A stretch of 64,000 bases of DNA from JAHRAW01 sp965249835 (GCA_965249835.1 CBDFMY010000003.1:744001-808000), one strand, 5' to 3'; shown: positions 26,806 to 36,140, counted from the first letter of the stretch. Notes: a model not told the origin generated them from the letters alone. Translations and numbers: made by a program.

Positions 26806-27507
26806 TTACCCGGGCTTTTTCAGGGTTTTGATGTAATTGATTAAGTCCCAACGCTGGTTCTCCGGCAGAATCACCCCCCACGGCGGCATTTCATTGCGAC
26901 CGTTGGTTATAAACCAGAACAAGTAACCGTCAGCGGATGAGTCGGCGTTGTTCCAAACCCAAAGTTGACGTGGAAAGGTCGTAATGCCATGCGCGGCGGG
27001 ACCGTGGCCGCCACCATTCAAGCCGTGGCAAGTGGCGCAATAATGCTCAAACAACTGTTTGCCGCGGCCAATGGATTCGGCGGAAGCTTGGACCGGGTTG
27101 GTAACGACGGGTATGTCCGGCGGTGCCGGGCCGAATCGGGCGATCGCTTTTTGTTCTTCGTCGGTATAGGCGGCATTGTTCATCGGCGCGCCTTTATGGA
27201 CGCGGTATTTATGCCCGGCCGGGTCTTCAATGGCGGCGATGGTTTTTTCAATGTCTTCTCTGGAATGCTGGTCTAAATCGAACCGCACGGTCAGCACCGG
27301 CCAGCCCGATTCGGTGTTTTTCAGGTTCAGATTTACCACGCTGACCTTCGGCTCTTGTTCAAGTGCGGCGGTCAGCGCCCTTGGACTGGCCGGCGAAATC
27401 AATCCTTCTATTTCAAATTTTTCTGTAGTGAACGCGGCGAAAGCTCCGGTGCCGGTCATCAACGCGGCCAACAGTATCGTGCCGCCCGCGAACCATTTTT
27501 TTTTCAC
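26806..27507 (-). CDS. Periplasmic c-type cytochrome with an N-terminal HMA-like domain
   Basis: 233 residues. A signal peptide ends near residue 24 (GAFA). A ferredoxin-like domain (about 30-95) resembles heavy-metal-associated domains but lacks their CxxC. A class-I cytochrome c follows, with heme site CATCHGLNGGG (about 157-167) and the axial methionine in NEMPPWG. It sits 15 bp after soxZ and may accept electrons from SoxYZ-bound sulfur, standing where SoxX would be expected, but it does not look like SoxX. Confidence 0.85.
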   Translation of the reverse strand: MKKKWFAGGTILLAALMTGTGAFAAFTTEKFEIEGLISPASPRALTAALEQEPKVSVVNLNLKNTESGWPVLTVRFDLDQHSREDIEKTIAAIEDPAGHKYRVHKGAPMNNAAYTDEEQKAIARFGPAPPDIPVVTNPVQASAESIGRGKQLFEHYCATCHGLNGGGHGPAAHGITTFPRQLWVWNNADSSADGYLFWFITNGRNEMPPWGVILPENQRWDLINYIKTLKKPG

Positions 27508-27522
27508 TTGGCTATCACCGAC

Positions 27523-27876
27523 TCATGAGGTGAATTTAATGTCTTCAGATATTTCCCAGCGCTCGCCGGTGTTATCAATAAACACGACATTAACCGGGGC
27601 TTCCTTGACCGCCTTCAGTTTGAAGGTGAAAAGTGGATTATCTGCGATCGCCGAAGTCATGCTGAATCTGCTGACCAAAGCATCATCGTAATACACCAGC
27701 ATGCTTCTGATGAAAGTAACCGGCACTGCACGATTAAACATCGGATTGGTCGAGGTATCCACCTGACCAAGCCCGGTAAAAGACGGGTGTTCAAATCGGA
27801 CTTTTATCTTGACGACCTGGTCTTTCTTAACGCGCCGCCCAATTCTCATTCGCGGTGGTTTTATATTCGCTGCCAT
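27523..27876 (-). CDS. soxZ: Sulfur-oxidation carrier subunit SoxZ
   Basis: 117 residues, immunoglobulin-like fold. The N-terminal KIKVRFEHPSFTGLGQ and C-terminal DNTGERWEISEDI are typical of SoxZ, which pairs with SoxY to carry the sulfur substrate. Located directly downstream of soxB (34 bp). Confidence 0.92.
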   Translation of the reverse strand: MAANIKPPRMRIGRRVKKDQVVKIKVRFEHPSFTGLGQVDTSTNPMFNRAVPVTFIRSMLVYYDDALVSRFSMTSAIADNPLFTFKLKAVKEAPVNVVFIDNTGERWEISEDIKFTS

Positions 27877-27910
27877 TTGTTTCCTCCTGCGTGAATTCCA
27901 GCAAAAATTT

Positions 27911-29524
27911 CTATCGGGGTCCCAATCGCGGCGTTATTCTTGCATCAAGCGTCGCGTTGAGCGGTGAATTTTCGCGGATGTGTTCGATTAATTCTTCCAC
28001 GAATACCTTGCCGGTGTCAACCACATTGCGGGCGCCGAACAACGGGTTTTCCTGGAACCGCGTATTCACCGAGGCAACCGTATAACTCTTGTCCATCAGG
28101 AACGGCTGGCCGCCGGTCATGGTCATGGATGTGATTCGTTCGCCCGGCGCGTTGGCGCGGTCATGCACAATATCCAACCCGGAAAATCTAATCATGTCCC
28201 CGCCAACCCGTGAATAAGGGTCTTCGTTAGTGACCCCGTCGAGAATGTTCTCAAGCAAGGTTTTGATTTCTCTGCCCATCATGGAGTAGGTAATGATACG
28301 TCCGCCGGTGGGAACGATATTGTAAACATCTTCCACGGTAATTTCGCCGGGCATCAACGTGGCACCGTAACGCCAGGCGGGGAAAAAACTAATATCGGTC
28401 GCCTGCATACTGCGCAATGAATCGGTAATGAGATTGCCCACGGTGCTTTGCCAGTAATCCCGGCGATAGAGCAATGCATCGGTATGCCCGATAACTTCAT
28501 TCAACCGGTCAGCGTGTGGTTGGTATGCCTCCTCAACCAGTCTGGCGACTTCCGGGTCTGCGGCGGTGAAGTCTTGGTTAACCTTGATCAATTGGTAATC
28601 AAAACTTTCGACGCGTTTGTTTTTCACTTCAAGGTCGAGGCTTGAGACAAATTTTCCGAGCGTGCCACCTTCATAAATAATGGTGCCGTTCCACACTACC
28701 GGATCGAAAACCGGGTTATGCGTATGCCCGCTGATGATTACGTCTATGCCATCGACGCGCTGTGCAAATTTCTGGTCCATACCGAAACCCGCGTGGGAGA
28801 TAAAAACGATCAAGTCGGGGTTTTCTTCGAGTTTGATTTGCTCGATTAATTCTCTGGCTTCGCTTTCCTTGATGCCAAAATTCCACCACTTGGCGCTACC
28901 GCGAATTGCCGTGGTAAGCGCCGTCCACGGGTAGGTCATGCCCACCACCGCCACCTTGAGATTGCCGACTTTCTTTATTATGTATTGCTCCAGCACCGGG
29001 TCGCCCCAGTCTTTGTCGGTAAGGTTGTAGGCAATAACCGAAAAATTGGCTTGGTCGATGAGGTCTAAAAAATGCTCCTTGCTGTAAACAAATTCCCAGT
29101 TGCCCGGCACCATGGCATCATACCCAATCGCGTTCATCACCTTGACCATTGACCGGCCCTTGTCGAAAGCGGATAGACCGGAGCCGTGCCAAGTGTCGCC
29201 GCTGTCCACAATAAGCGTTTTTCCGGGTTTTTCCGCGCGAAATTTTTTGATTACCGTTGCGACATGCGCCATGCCGCCAACTCTGCCCTCATAAACCGCC
29301 TTTTGCGCGTAGTCACCATCCGATGATTGAACGCCCCAGGGTTTCGGCTCATCCAAATGCCGGTAATAAACCGGACGCAGATAACTGTGAATGTCATTGG
29401 TGCTGATGATGCGAATTTGCTCGGTGTCCGCCACCACCGCCGATTGACCAACACCAAACGTAAGCAAGAACACAAGTGGCCAGCCGACAAACCCGCTTCT
29501 TTGGCGACCACCACCGACAGACAT
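27911..29524 (-). CDS. soxB: Sulfur-oxidation thiosulfohydrolase SoxB
   Basis: 537 residues from the ATG at 29524. A membrane-targeting leader is followed by a two-metal 5'-nucleotidase-type domain with IISTNDIHSYLRP, VDSGDTWHGSGL, VPGNWEF (the SoxB variant of GNHE), ISHAGFG and ISGHTHNPVF. It then has the nucleotidase C-terminal domain (GNLITDSLR). SoxB hydrolyses sulfate from thiosulfate bound to SoxY. Its start lies 4 bp after the soxY stop. The frame is open further upstream within soxY, which I reject. Confidence 0.93.
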   Translation of the reverse strand: MSVGGGRQRSGFVGWPLVFLLTFGVGQSAVVADTEQIRIISTNDIHSYLRPVYYRHLDEPKPWGVQSSDGDYAQKAVYEGRVGGMAHVATVIKKFRAEKPGKTLIVDSGDTWHGSGLSAFDKGRSMVKVMNAIGYDAMVPGNWEFVYSKEHFLDLIDQANFSVIAYNLTDKDWGDPVLEQYIIKKVGNLKVAVVGMTYPWTALTTAIRGSAKWWNFGIKESEARELIEQIKLEENPDLIVFISHAGFGMDQKFAQRVDGIDVIISGHTHNPVFDPVVWNGTIIYEGGTLGKFVSSLDLEVKNKRVESFDYQLIKVNQDFTAADPEVARLVEEAYQPHADRLNEVIGHTDALLYRRDYWQSTVGNLITDSLRSMQATDISFFPAWRYGATLMPGEITVEDVYNIVPTGGRIITYSMMGREIKTLLENILDGVTNEDPYSRVGGDMIRFSGLDIVHDRANAPGERITSMTMTGGQPFLMDKSYTVASVNTRFQENPLFGARNVVDTGKVFVEELIEHIRENSPLNATLDARITPRLGPR

Positions 29525-29528
29525 CGGC

Positions 29529-29993
29529 TCAGCAACCGCCGGCGGCGACCTTGGTATCACTGCTGACCGCCCATTTCCCATGTTGATTACATTCGGCCAC
29601 AACCCAGACCGAGCTTTCTCCGCCGTTGAGCCGGATCTGCGTACCGATGAACGCCTCACCGTTGGCCGGCGAAAAATAAAACTTCCCCTTGGTCTGCACC
29701 GGGTCGTTGAAACCGATAATCTGTATGCTCTTTATGTAGTGGTGCTCTTCCATCGGGTGTTCCATCTCCACTTGTATCGGCGCCTGGCTTCCATCTTCCA
29801 CCACCGGCGGAAGCGTTACCTTGACCAAGTGCATGCGCTCCATCTCGGTCAAATTTTTCGGGTCAACCACAAAGTTGAATGCGCTGGCATGCGCCGAATC
29901 CGGCAAGCCAAAACCCCAGGAAATCGGAACGGCAATGCCGCCGACCATTGCATAGCGCAGAAAATCGCGCCGGGTATGTGTGTGTTTCATCAT
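29529..29993 (-). CDS. soxY: Sulfur-oxidation carrier subunit SoxY, TAT-exported
   Basis: 154 residues. The N-terminal TRRDFLRYAMVGG is a twin-arginine signal. The mature part has the SoxY core (VTLPPVVEDGSQAPIQVEMEHPM), and the protein ends in AAGGC, so the substrate-carrying cysteine is the very last residue. Most SoxY proteins end GGCGG, so this tail is two residues short. First of the soxYBZ block. Confidence 0.93.
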   Translation of the reverse strand: MMKHTHTRRDFLRYAMVGGIAVPISWGFGLPDSAHASAFNFVVDPKNLTEMERMHLVKVTLPPVVEDGSQAPIQVEMEHPMEEHHYIKSIQIIGFNDPVQTKGKFYFSPANGEAFIGTQIRLNGGESSVWVVAECNQHGKWAVSSDTKVAAGGC

Positions 29994-30075
29994 TAAAAAT
30001 TCCTCGCTTTTAGCGATACACGACCTGAAGCCCGAACATCAAGAGCCACAGGTCGCGCTTAAAAAATTAATCGCA

Positions 30076-31374
30076 TCAGTTTAATGCCGCTCGAAGCGCT
30101 TCCGGACTGGGCACCCACCTGACACCATTGTTCTGAATACCCGCATCGAGGTCGGTGGTAATCACATCCCACTCCATGGGATCGGCCGATGAGGTATCCA
30201 CCAAGGTTGCAACTGTTTCTTTTTTGGTGGAAACCACCGCACGGGTACCCTTCGGGTTGAAGGCGATATTGTGCGGACCCAACCCGGTATGGATGTTTTT
30301 GATGGCAATATCTTCGCGGGTGTCGATTACCGTGATGATGTCCGATTTCCCGGATTCATTGGCAAACAAACCGTAGCGCGTGTTGGCCGGATTCAGGTAA
30401 AAACGATTGGCGTCAGGCCCGGTTTCGATTACCTTGAGCAATTCCAGTTTGTCCATACCGATCACGGCAACGCTGCCCGCCTTGCGCAAGCCGGCATAGC
30501 ATTTGGAACCATCCGGCAGACAAGTGATATTGCCGCCACCGCCGGGGACTTTCACGGTTTTGACCGGCTTGCCGGAGTCGGTATCCAGAAAAACAACCAC
30601 GCCTTTGCCTGCGGCCATGAAGTATCTGCCATCGGGAGACATGGCGCCGGCCCGGCCACCGGGGATGGGAATCATGCTGATTTCTTTGCGCGACTTGACA
30701 TCAACGACAGACACCCCTTTCGGCTCCTGCTGGCACGTGGTGAAAACCTTGGAGTCGTCCAGAGTGAACATTGCATCACGCGCACCGTGGCAACTTATCT
30801 CAATGGTCTCGAGCGGCCTTCTGGTCGCGGTGTTCAGGAAAGTCAAATAACCGTGCTCCTTGTCCAGAATATTGCCAACCACCGCCAGCGGCTTGGTGTA
30901 AGCAAAGCCCACATGCAACGGGGCGATGACCTTTTTCCCATTCATGCTGACACCGAACTTGTCCACCACTTCCTGGCTAAGCAAATCAATGGTCCAGAAT
31001 TGATCGCTTTCATAGCGCTGGGAAGACCACGCATAGCGTGCGCCGGGTATAATCCAAATGTGATGATTTCCGGTTTCGCCCATGGCTATTTTTTTGATGG
31101 TCTCACCTTTCTCATAATCCACCACCGAAACCGTCGGCTCACCTTGATTATCAATCAAAAAATTTCCCGGCATATCTCGTACCGCCGCCCAATCCATGCG
31201 CACGGTGTTCTGCGGGTCGAGGAACACCAACGATTGATATTCCTCGATGCTCATGCCTTCGGTGGGCGCGCCGAATCTCTGGGCGGCGGCACTACCGGCG
31301 CCGACCAACATGGCGACCCCAAACACAGAAACGAAGGCCAGCATTGCCGACCGTATCAATGATTTTTCTTTCAT
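30076..31374 (-). CDS. Exported seven-bladed beta-propeller (YVTN-like) protein in the sox operon
   Basis: 432 residues with a signal peptide (about 1-31, SAAA-Q). Repeated blades of the type SVVDVKSRKEISMIPIPGG / FLDTDSGKPVKTVKVPGG / TVIDTREDIAIKNIH resemble YncE-type and d1-like propellers. NHHIW, CHGARDAMFT and GPHNIAFN are histidines that could bind a ligand. It is positioned between the YeeE-type transporter and soxY. Its role in sulfur metabolism is only inferred from that. Confidence 0.78.
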   Translation of the reverse strand: MKEKSLIRSAMLAFVSVFGVAMLVGAGSAAAQRFGAPTEGMSIEEYQSLVFLDPQNTVRMDWAAVRDMPGNFLIDNQGEPTVSVVDYEKGETIKKIAMGETGNHHIWIIPGARYAWSSQRYESDQFWTIDLLSQEVVDKFGVSMNGKKVIAPLHVGFAYTKPLAVVGNILDKEHGYLTFLNTATRRPLETIEISCHGARDAMFTLDDSKVFTTCQQEPKGVSVVDVKSRKEISMIPIPGGRAGAMSPDGRYFMAAGKGVVVFLDTDSGKPVKTVKVPGGGGNITCLPDGSKCYAGLRKAGSVAVIGMDKLELLKVIETGPDANRFYLNPANTRYGLFANESGKSDIITVIDTREDIAIKNIHTGLGPHNIAFNPKGTRAVVSTKKETVATLVDTSSADPMEWDVITTDLDAGIQNNGVRWVPSPEALRAALN

Positions 31375-31448
31375 GACTTCCTCCCACGCAAATGCGTATC
31401 TATTATGAAACTACAAAATTAAACAAGTAACGGTTTATATCATCGTTG

Positions 31449-32642
31449 CTACCAGGCTATAACAAATTTCTTCCGCCCCTCATTCCACACCACCAAAAAA
31501 TACCACAGCAACATTATGCCAATAACGGATGCGATTGACAATTTCCAACTCAAGATATCGGGCAAAAATACCGCGCTGCCGAGTTTCATCAACCACCCGC
31601 TTTGTTCCAGCCAGGTCCTGAACAGCGCGCCGGATAACGCAAAGGCGACGATGGCAACCCATAGTTTTATCTGACCTTCCCCGGCACGCCACAGGCAGCC
31701 GGTGGCACAACCACCACTAAATGACATGCCAACGCCGAAAATCACCCCGCCGGCAAAACTGCCGAACCAAAAACCAGGCGACACAGAAGCGTCCCAATCG
31801 CGCAGGTCGGTCCACTTCAGAATGGAAAAACCGATTACGCTGATTACGATGGCAAGAATTACCGCTTTGGTCATTGCGCCGTCTCCGGTCAGGAACGGCT
31901 CCCGAAAAGCTTTCACAAAACAGAAACGAGAGCGTTGCATGACGATGCCAATCATCAGCCCGAACAGCAAGAATCCACCCCGAACCGGATAATCAAAGCG
32001 GTCGTAGACCAAAGCCAAAACCAAGCCACCGACCAGAAACAGCACACCCAGAATTTTTTGCCGTTGCAGCCGGGCAGAAGTCTGTTCCTTCGCTACCTTT
32101 GCGGGGGAAGTCGATGCGGAAAAATTGAGATAGGTAACTTCCAGAATGAGCAGGCGCAAGCCGATGTAAACGCCCAGCATGAGGCCCAACATCATCGCCA
32201 TCCCGGCCATCGACAACGCACTGATGGCGCTGAAAAACCCGCCGATGTTGCAACCAAATGCCATCGCCGCGCCGATACCCATCAGCGCCCCGCCAACCAA
32301 CCCCTTGAACAACTCAAACGGCGGCACTCCCCGTATTCGAAACTGCCCGGCGAGCAAGGCCGCCACCAGCGCGCCGGCAATCACGCCGAAATTCAACAAG
32401 GAAGTGGAATACAGATACGGCGAAATAATAACTTTGTCAGCGACCCCAAGGCTGTTGAACACCCAATCCCCCCAGTTTCTGACACCATCCGCCGCGCTCC
32501 AGGGTTTTTCAAAAGCGAATAACAAGATATTGGCCACTGCCAGCAACAGCCCCGCCACCCACGCCGCCCACTGCTTTCCGAACAACGCAACGCGCACGTT
32601 GTCCAGGGTAAGTCCGATGCCGTGTGTGCTGGAATTTGACAT
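31449..32642 (-). CDS. YeeE/YedE-family thiosulfate/sulfur transporter (TsuA-like)
   Basis: 397 residues, about ten to twelve membrane segments in two halves. The conserved cysteines lie in MAFGCNIGGFFSA and SFSGGCATGCLWRAG, and MQRSRFCFVKAFREPF is the hallmark between them, as in the TsuA thiosulfate-uptake family. It heads the operon with the propeller and soxYBZ, giving a coherent sulfur-compound uptake and oxidation unit. Its leader contains the inverted repeat ACCGAC-N13-GTCGGT around 32674-32698. Confidence 0.87.
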   Translation of the reverse strand: MSNSSTHGIGLTLDNVRVALFGKQWAAWVAGLLLAVANILLFAFEKPWSAADGVRNWGDWVFNSLGVADKVIISPYLYSTSLLNFGVIAGALVAALLAGQFRIRGVPPFELFKGLVGGALMGIGAAMAFGCNIGGFFSAISALSMAGMAMMLGLMLGVYIGLRLLILEVTYLNFSASTSPAKVAKEQTSARLQRQKILGVLFLVGGLVLALVYDRFDYPVRGGFLLFGLMIGIVMQRSRFCFVKAFREPFLTGDGAMTKAVILAIVISVIGFSILKWTDLRDWDASVSPGFWFGSFAGGVIFGVGMSFSGGCATGCLWRAGEGQIKLWVAIVAFALSGALFRTWLEQSGWLMKLGSAVFLPDILSWKLSIASVIGIMLLWYFLVVWNEGRKKFVIAW

Positions 32643-32916
32643 TACTATCGGCTGGCTTTCTGAATGGTTTGAACCGACAAAACCAATTAAAGTCGGTCTT
32701 TGGATTGTATTGAAACTCTCCTTACGACCACCACACTATTCTAGTGCCATGCCCAATCACAATACCTATAATGGGATAGAACGAACCATACTTGAGGAGT
32801 ATAACTTCTCATTCCTGAAATGGACATAGCGCAGAAAAATATCCGAGGCTACGCCGACGCACGACCCGCGGCCTTTATTTCCTCTGTCTCTCCTCACTCT
32901 TTTTGCACAATTCGCG

Positions 32917-33696
32917 CTAACTACACTTACTCTCCCCGCAGTTGAGGCAGGTCAGGCAGTTGTCCATGACGATCATGGCTTTGTTGTGACACTTGTTGCA
33001 TAACACCGCGCCTTCGGGAAAAGCACTTTCGGTGTCGCTGGGGTCGGCTTTGATGACTTGCTGTTGTTCGAACTCCTTGCGCTTTTGATTGACCAGTCGT
33101 TGCTGGTGTTCGTCCAGGCCCGGGGAGACGATGAGGCCGATCATTTTCAGGTGGGATTCGATGGCGTCGCCGATTTCGGCCACCAGCGATGGAATGAATT
33201 TACCGCCCTTGCGGAAATAGCCGCCCTTCGGGTCAAACACGCTTTGCAATTCCTCCACCAGAAAGGTGACATCGCCGCCTTTGCGAAACACCGCCGAGAC
33301 GATCAGGGTCAGGGCCGAAATCCATTGATAGTGATCCATGTTTTTGGAGTTGATAAACATCTCAAACGGGCGACGCTTTTCATATGGCGTCCCGGGGTTG
33401 AGCACAATGTCGTTAATGGTGATGTAAAACGCGTGTTCGGAAACCGGCGTTTTGATTTTGTAGGTGCTGCCGACCAGCATTTCCGGTCGTTCGACCTTCT
33501 CGTGCATGTGCGCGATTTTGCCGATGCTGGCAACGGCATCACGGCTTTTGGGAGGCGCTTCGACCTGGGTTGCGGCTTGGCTCTGGGCTTGGTCTTCGAC
33601 TTGGTTGTCAGCCCCGCCGTCGACCCTGTCATCAGCCCCGTCATCAGACTTGGCGATGTCGTAGCCGACAATTTTTTTCTGGATTTTTATGCTCAT
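32917..33696 (-). CDS. nrdJb: B12-dependent ribonucleotide reductase C-terminal subunit (NrdJb-like)
   Basis: 259 residues. After a charged, low-complexity N-terminus (about 15-50) comes a TSCPD-type domain (YITINDIVLNPGTPYEKRRPFEMFIN) and a C-terminal zinc-ribbon-like CNKCHNKAMIV..CLTCLNCGESKC. This matches the separated C-terminal half of class-II reductase described for Pseudomonas as NrdJb; the terminal cysteines would re-reduce the active site. It lies 43 bp after nrdJa. Confidence 0.88.
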   Translation of the reverse strand: MSIKIQKKIVGYDIAKSDDGADDRVDGGADNQVEDQAQSQAATQVEAPPKSRDAVASIGKIAHMHEKVERPEMLVGSTYKIKTPVSEHAFYITINDIVLNPGTPYEKRRPFEMFINSKNMDHYQWISALTLIVSAVFRKGGDVTFLVEELQSVFDPKGGYFRKGGKFIPSLVAEIGDAIESHLKMIGLIVSPGLDEHQQRLVNQKRKEFEQQQVIKADPSDTESAFPEGAVLCNKCHNKAMIVMDNCLTCLNCGESKCS

Positions 33697-33739
33697 GAGG
33701 TATCTCTTGGTCTGTTGTTTTTTGTTGATGTGAACGCGA

Positions 33740-35875
33740 TCAAAACCGGCCGTAATACCCTTCTTTCAATGCATCGAACAAATTGGCGGCGGTGTGCGTT
33801 TCGCCATCGTATTCGATCTCTTCGTTGCCTTTGGCTTCCACGGTCTCGCCGTTATCCAAAGTGAACCGGTAGGTGGTGTTTTCCAAATCCGAATCCTTAA
33901 CCAGCACACCCTGAAACACTTCCGGATTGAATCGAAAAGTGGTGCAACCTTTCAGCCCTTTTTCCCAGGCGTGTTTGTAGATGTCCTGAAAATCTTCAAA
34001 AGCAAAATCCGTCGGCACGTTGGCGGTCTTTGAAATGGAAGAGTCAATCCATTGCTGCGCCGCCGCCTGAACATCCACATGCTGCCTCGGGCTGACGTCT
34101 TCGGCGGTGACAAAATAATCGGGCAGTTGATTGCGTCGGTCTTTGGCCGACGGCGATGCATCGGGATTGATCAGGTACCGATAGGCAAGCAATTCAAATG
34201 AATCCACATTCATTTTCTGCTTGGATTTTTTGCCTTCGCGAATCACATTGCGGCTATACCGGTGCGCGAACGATGGCTCGATGCCATTGCTGACGTTGTT
34301 GCCCAGCGACAGGCTGATGGTGCCGGTCGGGGCGATGGAAGTGTGATGCGTATAACGACAGCCACGCTCGGCGATGGCGGTGCGCAATTCCTGCGGAAAC
34401 TGTTGCAGGTAGCGGCTGTATTGCCCCATCAGCACCGAGCCCTTGACCTGGTGGCCAACCCGGTAGCCGTCCTTTGCCATCTGCGGGCGTCGCCCCAGCA
34501 TTTCGGTGGTCACTTCAAATTCCTGTTCAAGAATCGGTGCGCAACCTTTTTCCTGCGCGAGTTGTATGCCGGTCTCCCAACCCACCGTAGCCATCTCTTT
34601 TGCGACCCGCTCGGTGAACTCAAGAGACGCCTCAGAGCCGTATTTCATGCGCAACATAGTGAGCGTCGAGCCCAGCCCGAGGAATCCCATACCGTGTCGA
34701 CGCTTGGCGTGAATTTCTTCGCGCTGGGGAGGGAGGGGCAACTCGTTCACTTCCACCACGTTGTCGAGCAGGCGCGAGAAAATGGCAACCACTTCGCGGT
34801 ATTTTTCCCAGTCAAAGCGCGCCTTGTCGGTGAATGGGTTTTCCACGAAACGCGTCAGGTTGACCGAGCCCAGCAGACACGCGCCGTACGGCGGCAACGG
34901 TTGCTCGCCGCACGGATTGGTGGCGCGAATGTTCTCGCAAAACCAGTTGTTGTTCATGTCGTTGATGCGGTCGATGAGGATGAACCCGGGCTCGGCGTAA
35001 TCGTAGGTGGAGTTCATAATCACATTCCACAGCCGCTTGGCCGGCACCGAACTGTACACCCGACAGGCGGTCTGCCCCAGATCGTTGGTGGTGTAGTTGT
35101 CATCTTGCGACCAGTTGCGCCACACGATTTCATACTCGTCGCTTTCCATTTCGCGCCTGGTTGCCGGGAATGACAATTTCCACTCGGTATCATCCACCAC
35201 CGCCTGCATGAATTCGTCGGTAATCAGGCACGACAGGTTGAACTGGCGCAACCGGCCGTTTTCGCGCTTGGCGCGGATGAACTCCATGATGTCGGGATGG
35301 CTGATGTCAAAGGTGCCCATCTGCGCGCCACGCCGCCCGCCGGCCGAGGATACCGTGAAACACATTGAGTCGAAGATGTCCATGAAGGACAAGGGACCCG
35401 AGGTATACGCGCCGGCACCGCTGACGAAAGCACCTTTGGGGCGCAAGGTGGAGAATTCATAGCCGATGCCGCAGCCGGCTTTCAAGGTCATGCCGGCTTC
35501 GTGCACCGAGACCAGCACGCCGTCCATGGAATCCGGAACCGTGCGCGACACGGTGCAGTTGATGGTGCTGGTGGCGGGTTTGTGTTCATGTGCGCCGGCA
35601 TTGGAGATGATGCGACCGGCCGGGATGGCGCCGTTTTGCAAAGCCCACACAAATTTCTCAAACCACTCCTGTTGCTTTTGCTTGCCGGTTTCCACCTCCG
35701 CCAGCGCCCGGGCGATGCGCTCGAAAGTGGCGTCAATGTCGGCATCCAGCGGCTTGCCATGCATGGTTTTCAAGCGGTATTTTTTATCCCATATATCCCA
35801 CGAGGCGGGTTGCAGTTCCAGATGTGCGGTGGTGTTTTCGCTGCTTTCGCGGGCGATAGCGTTGGCCAGTTTCAT
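33740..35875 (-). CDS. nrdJa: Adenosylcobalamin-dependent ribonucleotide reductase, catalytic subunit (NrdJa-like)
   Basis: 711 residues from the ATG at 35875, which has a GAGG ribosome site. Makes deoxyribonucleotides independently of oxygen. Visible motifs: the TINCTVSRTVPDSM substrate-binding cysteine, the NPCGEQPLPPYGACLLGSVNL finger loop with the radical cysteine, and IAPTGTISLSLG for phosphate binding. The C-terminus carries no cysteine tail because that function is in NrdJb. An NrdR-like box and promoter lie upstream. Confidence 0.93.
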   Translation of the reverse strand: MKLANAIARESSENTTAHLELQPASWDIWDKKYRLKTMHGKPLDADIDATFERIARALAEVETGKQKQQEWFEKFVWALQNGAIPAGRIISNAGAHEHKPATSTINCTVSRTVPDSMDGVLVSVHEAGMTLKAGCGIGYEFSTLRPKGAFVSGAGAYTSGPLSFMDIFDSMCFTVSSAGGRRGAQMGTFDISHPDIMEFIRAKRENGRLRQFNLSCLITDEFMQAVVDDTEWKLSFPATRREMESDEYEIVWRNWSQDDNYTTNDLGQTACRVYSSVPAKRLWNVIMNSTYDYAEPGFILIDRINDMNNNWFCENIRATNPCGEQPLPPYGACLLGSVNLTRFVENPFTDKARFDWEKYREVVAIFSRLLDNVVEVNELPLPPQREEIHAKRRHGMGFLGLGSTLTMLRMKYGSEASLEFTERVAKEMATVGWETGIQLAQEKGCAPILEQEFEVTTEMLGRRPQMAKDGYRVGHQVKGSVLMGQYSRYLQQFPQELRTAIAERGCRYTHHTSIAPTGTISLSLGNNVSNGIEPSFAHRYSRNVIREGKKSKQKMNVDSFELLAYRYLINPDASPSAKDRRNQLPDYFVTAEDVSPRQHVDVQAAAQQWIDSSISKTANVPTDFAFEDFQDIYKHAWEKGLKGCTTFRFNPEVFQGVLVKDSDLENTTYRFTLDNGETVEAKGNEEIEYDGETHTAANLFDALKEGYYGRF

Positions 35876-36043
35876 ATTTCTATTCCTCACGCGTAACGGG
35901 TTTCGGATAACAAATTGGTTATCCCCTGTCTTCGTTCCCGGCACCTTGCCTCTGTGGTCGTCCTCCGAGGGCGAAAATTAGAAACTCCATTACTTTTTCC
36001 AGCCAAACTACTGTTTTAGGCGGAAAAACCTAACCCAGTCAAT

Positions 36044-36057
36044 CACTATATGTAGTG
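36044..36057 (-). promoter_or_regulatory. NrdR-box-like palindrome upstream of nrdJab
   Basis: CACTATATGTAGTG is a near-perfect palindrome (one mismatch) close to the NrdR consensus ACACTATATATAGTGT. It lies 13 bp downstream of the candidate -10 of nrdJa, where repressor binding would block transcription. Only one box is seen, whereas paired boxes are usual. Confidence 0.65.
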
Positions 36058-36070
36058 GCGAAATCCGAAT

Positions 36071-36097
36071 ATTATACCAACATGTGGGTGCCGTCAA
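36071..36097 (-). promoter_or_regulatory. Promoter of nrdJab
   Basis: On the minus strand TTGACG (36092-36097) and TATAAT (36071-36076) are separated by 15 bp, or 16 bp if TTTGAC is taken as the -35. It leaves a leader of about 190 nt that contains the NrdR-like box and several GC-rich inverted segments. Confidence 0.55.
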
Positions 36098-36140
36098 AGT
36101 TTTTTTGCACTTAATTCTTTCGGCTCAATCTTTCAAGCAG

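Noticed and set aside
30271..31362. 363-codon plus-strand frame opposite the propeller gene
   Set aside because: No signal peptide or family motif; antisense to a gene with clear export signal and blade repeats.
35876..36070. Cobalamin riboswitch before nrdJa
   Set aside because: A GGTGCCGGGAA-like stretch attracted attention, but I could not find the B12-box and the paired arms by eye. Left as a search suggestion only.
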